Of a stretch of DNA of 64,000 bases, positions 60,101-64,000 are shown piece after piece. The notes under the pieces were generated by a model, which saw only the letters and a program-made list of their open reading frames with translations, was not told the DNA's origin and ran no database searches. Within the stretch, counting starts at the first letter, position 1. Every line of letters begins with the position of its first letter. The stretch comes from Arenicola marina (lineage: Eukaryota; Annelida; Polychaeta; Arenicolidae): NCBI GenBank assembly GCA_964019135.1, contig OZ025248.1, positions 17,553,574-17,617,573 on the forward strand, in the 5' to 3' direction. The position numbers and the translations under genes are program-made.

Positions 60101-60436
60101 TGTGATGACCAGGTCTCTCGTGCCTCGCCTTGAGGACGGCAGTGAGTGTGTCATCATTGTGACGACCGGGTCTCTCGTGCCTCAACTTGAGGACGGCAGT
60201 GGGTGTGTCATCATTGTGACGGCCAGGTCTCTCCTGCCTCGCGGGGAGGACGGCAGTGGGTGTGCCATCATTGTGACGGCCGGGTCTCTCCTACTTCGCT
60301 TTGAGGACGGCAGTGGGTGTGTCATCATTGTTACGGCCGGGTTTCTCCTGCCTCGCGGGGAGGACGGCAGTGGGTGTGTCAACCTTGTGACGTCCGGGTC
60401 TCTCCTGCCTCGCAGGGAGGACGGTAGTGAGTGTGT
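57150..60436. repeat. 57-bp minisatellite
   Basis: About 57-58 copies of a unit containing GAGGACGGCAGTGGGTGTG, TCATCATTGTGACGGCCGG and GTCTCTCCTGCCTCG. Three joint types recur: CGCGGGGAGG, CGCCTTGAGG and CAACTTGAGG. Blocks of variants are repeated, such as the order seen from about 57480 and again from about 58660. As 57 is divisible by 3, several frames stay open on both strands, the longest 58905-60500 (+, 531 codons) and 58842-60185 (-, 447 codons), with a 19-residue period. Unit differences are mostly amino-acid changing, so coding is not supported. Confidence 0.97.
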
Positions 60437-62537
60437 TTTCGCTGGCTGCAGTGTCGTGAATGGTTCGGTCATAGGTCGTTATGGTCATGCTGGTCGGTGA
60501 CCGTTCGTTCGGGGACATGTTAGGGATGGTAACTTCTCGCACTCATTTGGCTGCGGCCCATTGTGACACCAGAACTGGGATTTGTCACCTCTCAAGGTGA
60601 AACTTCACTGCGATTCGTGCGAGAAATTGCATTGCTACAAAATCTGCCGCCTCACCCTAGCCTAAAGGCTTGGACAGGATATCGGATACTTTTGCATGAG
60701 TGCCATGCATATCAACACGTCTACGGCGCCAATAACATTTGGTGAGTGGCTATCAGGTGGGCTGGAGTGCCACAATTTCGTGCATTCTAACAGTTAAATG
60801 GCAGGTTGGGATATGGAGTGTTTCCGACATAACGCGAGTGCTAGATCAAAGTTAAGTCAGTGACCGTGCGACAAGACGCCGAATGGGGCTCATGAACGGA
60901 GCACCGAGCCAATAATAATATCACACTTTTCTGATATTTCAGTTTATTGACATGAAATCTTTGTTTTCGTCCGATGTGCTTCCTTTTGTAAATTGTATGG
61001 CATGCTGGTTATTTCTACAAATGCGCAAACAATTCATTTTGGGTATATGATGCAGAAAATATGTAGCGTTGTAGAAGTAGACTTCACGTAAACATTATAA
61101 TTCGGGTATCAGCTTGCTTCAATTGTCTGCGCTCATTGACAATATAACCATCAGTCAGAAATAGCCGCATCCCTTCCTTAGCGAAGAAACATCGGACTAA
61201 TGTCCAGTATGATGACAACATTGAGAGAAGTGGCTCCGATGTTGTCCTTGAAAACATAACCTTGAAGGTAACGAGCGTCTTAATGCAGGGAGGGATTCCG
61301 TAGATCCCTCGCGGTAGCCGAGTGGCGCTTCTCTACAGCAAAGGCGATCAACTTGTCACACAAATCAATTTAGTATGTCCGTTAAGGTATCACATGTGCC
61401 TGGCTGTGTCAACGCGGGGATCCATTTTGTGGGTAAACGCGACAGCCGGGTAACGATAATAAGCCTACTATTTCCATTGAGGTAGATTAATATTTCGGCA
61501 TAGACCGTTCCAGATACCCCTGGCGACATCTATCTACGTGTTTCGGGTTAGAAAACCGATTCTCGCATGCGTTTACCATGCATGCGTATGGAGTTGGTTC
61601 AGATGCCCGGCCTCAACGTTTCTTTTGTCAGGGGTAGGTTGGTTCTATGGCATTGTTATTCACAGAGCAAACACACAACATGTCTATATAAACTTTCCTG
61701 TCGGTATAATGGAATCAAAGCTTATATTTTACTAACGTTAGTTCAAGAACAGATTAACAGTGCTATCTGTTCGGCATGCCTGATTGCTTCGCAAAAAGGC
61801 CCATGTCACGCGAGTGAAAAAGCACTATATACCGGCCCATAGAGTCGCTTTATAACAAGTTATAATGGGTACACATGGGGTAAACAGTTACGTGTTCTGT
61901 AAAATATATATTCTTGAATTCGACTTTGATATCTCTAGACAAAATAGATGCCAGAAGATTATTATTTTCGCACTGAAAAACATAAAAGCAAACCCGGGAA
62001 TATGACCGATTTCCTGCAGCGCACAACGGCATTGCATTTGCCGGTTGGTATTTACAGCAAGTATTTTCTTGTCTCATATGCCTACATCTCATTCTTAAAA
62101 TGGTACCCTTTGATATTCACGATATGCAAAGCTGGTTTGTGTTTTTAGAAAACACCCTGTTAACCTATGATAAGGGGCTGCAAACCATGCAGCTGTAAGT
62201 CCGTACTGGCCTTCTGTGTGTTCTGTGTATGACCGCTCAGCACAGAGCTAGTTACCCGAAACACCCGCCGGCCAGAATTTCCCCTGGGATGCTGCCATAT
62301 ATTACTTCAATTGTTTCCCCTTCTCGTACACGTAATTACAACGTTCTGATCGCTTCTCATACACCTTTCATCGCCAGGCGGCGGACATAGACGCATGGCG
62401 TAATTACACGCCGCTTGCAGGATATGACATGTCCCGTCGGGTCCAGACCTGTTGACACCCGGATGTAGAAGGGCTTTAGCTGTAGCAATGGACCGTTTAT
62501 TCCGTCTGAAAGTGGCGCGGAGGTTGGTGGGCGGAGC
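60437..62537. other. Unassigned sequence
   Basis: No gene recognised. A stretch GGTAGCCGAGTGG near 61313 resembles a tRNA A box, but no B box or cloverleaf follows. Confidence 0.45.
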
Positions 62538-62670
62538 TTGGTTGTTTTTTAAAACTCGCCCCAGATTCCAGACATCACAATTTAAGACGAGATGACGCGG
62601 TAAACGAGTTAGCGTGAGGAGATTCGTTGTTTGGTTGTTTTTTAAACCTCGCCCCAGATTCCAGACATCA
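62538..62670. repeat. 40-bp direct repeat, two copies
   Basis: A 40-bp sequence beginning TTGGTTGTTTTTTAAA at 62538 recurs at 62631 with one mismatch, a 93-bp offset. The intervening 53 bp is unique. Confidence 0.9.
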
Positions 62671-63148
62671 AGAACATCGCGAGGCGTATAGAAGAGTTAT
62701 TTGTCACATGCTCCCTGGGGTCCGCCCCTTCCCTTTCCGAGGGCTTCAAAATCCTTGGTGTCAACTGGACTGGGTACTCGAGTCTGAAATGAACATCGAA
62801 TCAAGGCTGTAGTCGAATCGAAACATTTGTGGATATGCGACACACACTCAGTTATAAATATGTTAAGGTCGAATCGATGATACATACAATCGTTACTACC
62901 AGTACATTTTGGCAAATCGTGCTGTCTCAAAACTTTATCAGCGTGGTACGTGGATGAGCCCTCATTTTACTCAGTTTTTGGTGCTTGGGTGGGTAAGATA
63001 AATAGGGCGCCCAGGGGCACCTAGTTGTACATTTTTTCACCTAGTTACACCCCTCCCCCTGGGGGAGCGGGAGTGGGGGGGGGGGGGACAGGCCTAAATA
63101 ACAGTACATATGATAAAGTTACATAGCATTAAACTAAAATTGTATGTC
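62671..63148. other. Unassigned sequence
   Basis: No gene recognised. Contains G13 at 63075-63087, close to the 3' end of the LINE remnant. Confidence 0.5.
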
Positions 63149-63739
63149 CTATATCAAAAATTGTTGGATGGTTGGCCACTTGGTCTGGAAATTCCTGATG
63201 TGACTCCAGCCTTTACTTTGAGACATATGCCTTTCCGTGTAAAATGTAGATGTTATTGCATTTCTTCACCCTTGTAAAGTTGGAATTGGATTTCTCCATT
63301 TTGATACAAAATATGTCTCTTAATAATGAGCACAATAAGATTTAACGAGTTACTATTTAAAAACATCCGTCATTCCCATGAAAATATTTTTAACTAATAA
63401 TAACGCGGTCATATTAATTCTGGCAACTACCTCTAACCATGTCGCCAATCGCTCCCAAAGCGGTGTTATACATGGACAATCGAAGACAAAGTGTTCTACT
63501 GACTCTGGCTCAGCGTTACAGAAAGTACAAGGGTTTATTTTTTTAATCTTGCATCGTTTCAAGAACACATGTTTTGCTGTTATCATATGCAGTATGTCAA
63601 ATTGAAAACTTCTCAATCTCTTATCAATCGCACAATTATAAAGAAGTTTGTAAATTCGTCGCCATTCTAAATAAATGAACATGACGATGTCTATTACAAT
63701 ATGTGAATAAGCTTCACTTGCTCCTGTAAAAGATTGCAA
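63149..63739 (-). pseudogene. 3' end of a LINE-type non-LTR retrotransposon ORF2 (broken)
   Basis: The minus strand reads W-R-R-I-Y, then F-Q-F-D-I-L-H and CTFCNAEPESVEHFVFDC, followed by L-W-E-R-L. This is the layout of the zinc-binding segment after the reverse transcriptase in L1/Tx1-like and related LINEs (C-x2-C ... H-x4-C). After a stop at about 63353 the similarity continues in other frames: LNLIVLIIKRHI, then KGWSHIRNFQTKWPTIQQF ending at 63149, so at least one frameshift and one internal stop have occurred. The catalytic reverse transcriptase and endonuclease parts are not visible upstream (63740-64000). The copy is truncated and dead. Confidence 0.75.
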
Positions 63740-64000
63740 TTAGGCCTATTGTAAGAAGTGAAAGGTGCAAGAATAGAGGGTAAATTGTTGCCCCTACCTT
63801 CCACCCTCCCTCTCTGCTTCCGCCGCATATGCTGTTAGCTATGCATGTCATATTATAAATATTTTTCTCTCCGATCAGCTTACTAGATATATAATTGGTG
63901 AGTCAAAATGTCGCGATTACGGTGTAAGCCTAATACAATTGATCCAGGTAATTCGGTTATAACGTCATTGTTAAGACATTGGTTAACCATTATATTCATT
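63740..64000. other. Sequence upstream of the LINE remnant
   Basis: No readable continuation of the LINE frame was found. The 5' end of the remnant therefore lies near 63740 or is too diverged to see. Confidence 0.4.

Noticed and set aside
57503..60500. Frames of 399, 447 and 531 codons as genes
   Set aside because: The unit is 57 bp, divisible by 3, with open frames on both strands; no non-repeat domain and no synonymous bias.
61311..61370. tRNA gene or tRNA-derived SINE head
   Set aside because: An A-box-like GGTAGCCGAGTGG is present, but no B box (GGTTCRA-type) or cloverleaf follows at the right distance.

Overview
The window reads as nuclear DNA of a metazoan, most likely a marine invertebrate. 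The evidence is a degenerate TTAGGG-type interstitial telomeric tract, the tail of a non-LTR (LINE) retrotransposon, small inverted-repeat elements, splice-site-like signals, and no bacterial gene organisation. I cannot name the phylum. No complete protein-coding gene, tRNA, rRNA or CRISPR array can be supported; the many long open frames lie in tandem repeats that simply lack stop triplets.

The dominant feature is minisatellite DNA. Unrelated arrays with units of 60, 47, 30, 35, 13, 25, 36, 13, 13, 10 and 57 bp occupy about 19.8 kb, roughly 31% of the window. The largest are the 35-bp array (20.3-26.5 kb), the 57-bp array (57.1-60.4 kb), the 30-bp array (16.7-19.2 kb), the 25-bp array (35.7-38.1 kb) and a composite in which a 13-bp array sits inside a 36-bp array (43.5-45.8 kb). 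Several have higher-order structure, including an apparently exact 1,570-bp duplication inside the 35-bp array.

Layout: 1-3.9 kb, AT-rich sequence, a thrice-repeated small hairpin and copy A of a diverged duplicated segment; 3.9-9.0 kb, two head-to-tail copies of a 2.56-kb unit; 9-12 kb, unassigned; 12-14 kb, the 60- and 47-bp arrays; 14.2-15.9 kb, copy B of the duplicated segment, carrying a 111-bp hairpin element missing from copy A; 16.7-28.1 kb, the 30-, 35- and 13-bp arrays; 28-35.6 kb, mostly unassigned, with the telomere-like tract at 32.1 kb; 35.7-38.1 kb, the 25-bp array; 38-43 kb, unassigned with two weak coding traces (trefoil-like and THAP-like) and an inverted-repeat element; 43.5-45.8 kb, the composite array; 46-54 kb, mostly unassigned, with CRE-like palindromes and a 385-bp terminal-inverted-repeat element; 54.2-55.2 kb, an AT-rich 13-bp array abutting a G-run-rich 10-bp array; 57-60.4 kb, the 57-bp array; 63.1-63.7 kb, the LINE remnant.

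Because no gene is confirmed, no pathway can be described. The window is best read as an intergenic or intronic, repeat-expanding (possibly subtelomere-like) region. Sixteen G/C homopolymers of 10 bp or more against no A/T run of that length is another unusual property. Repeat boundaries and copy numbers were read by eye and are approximate.
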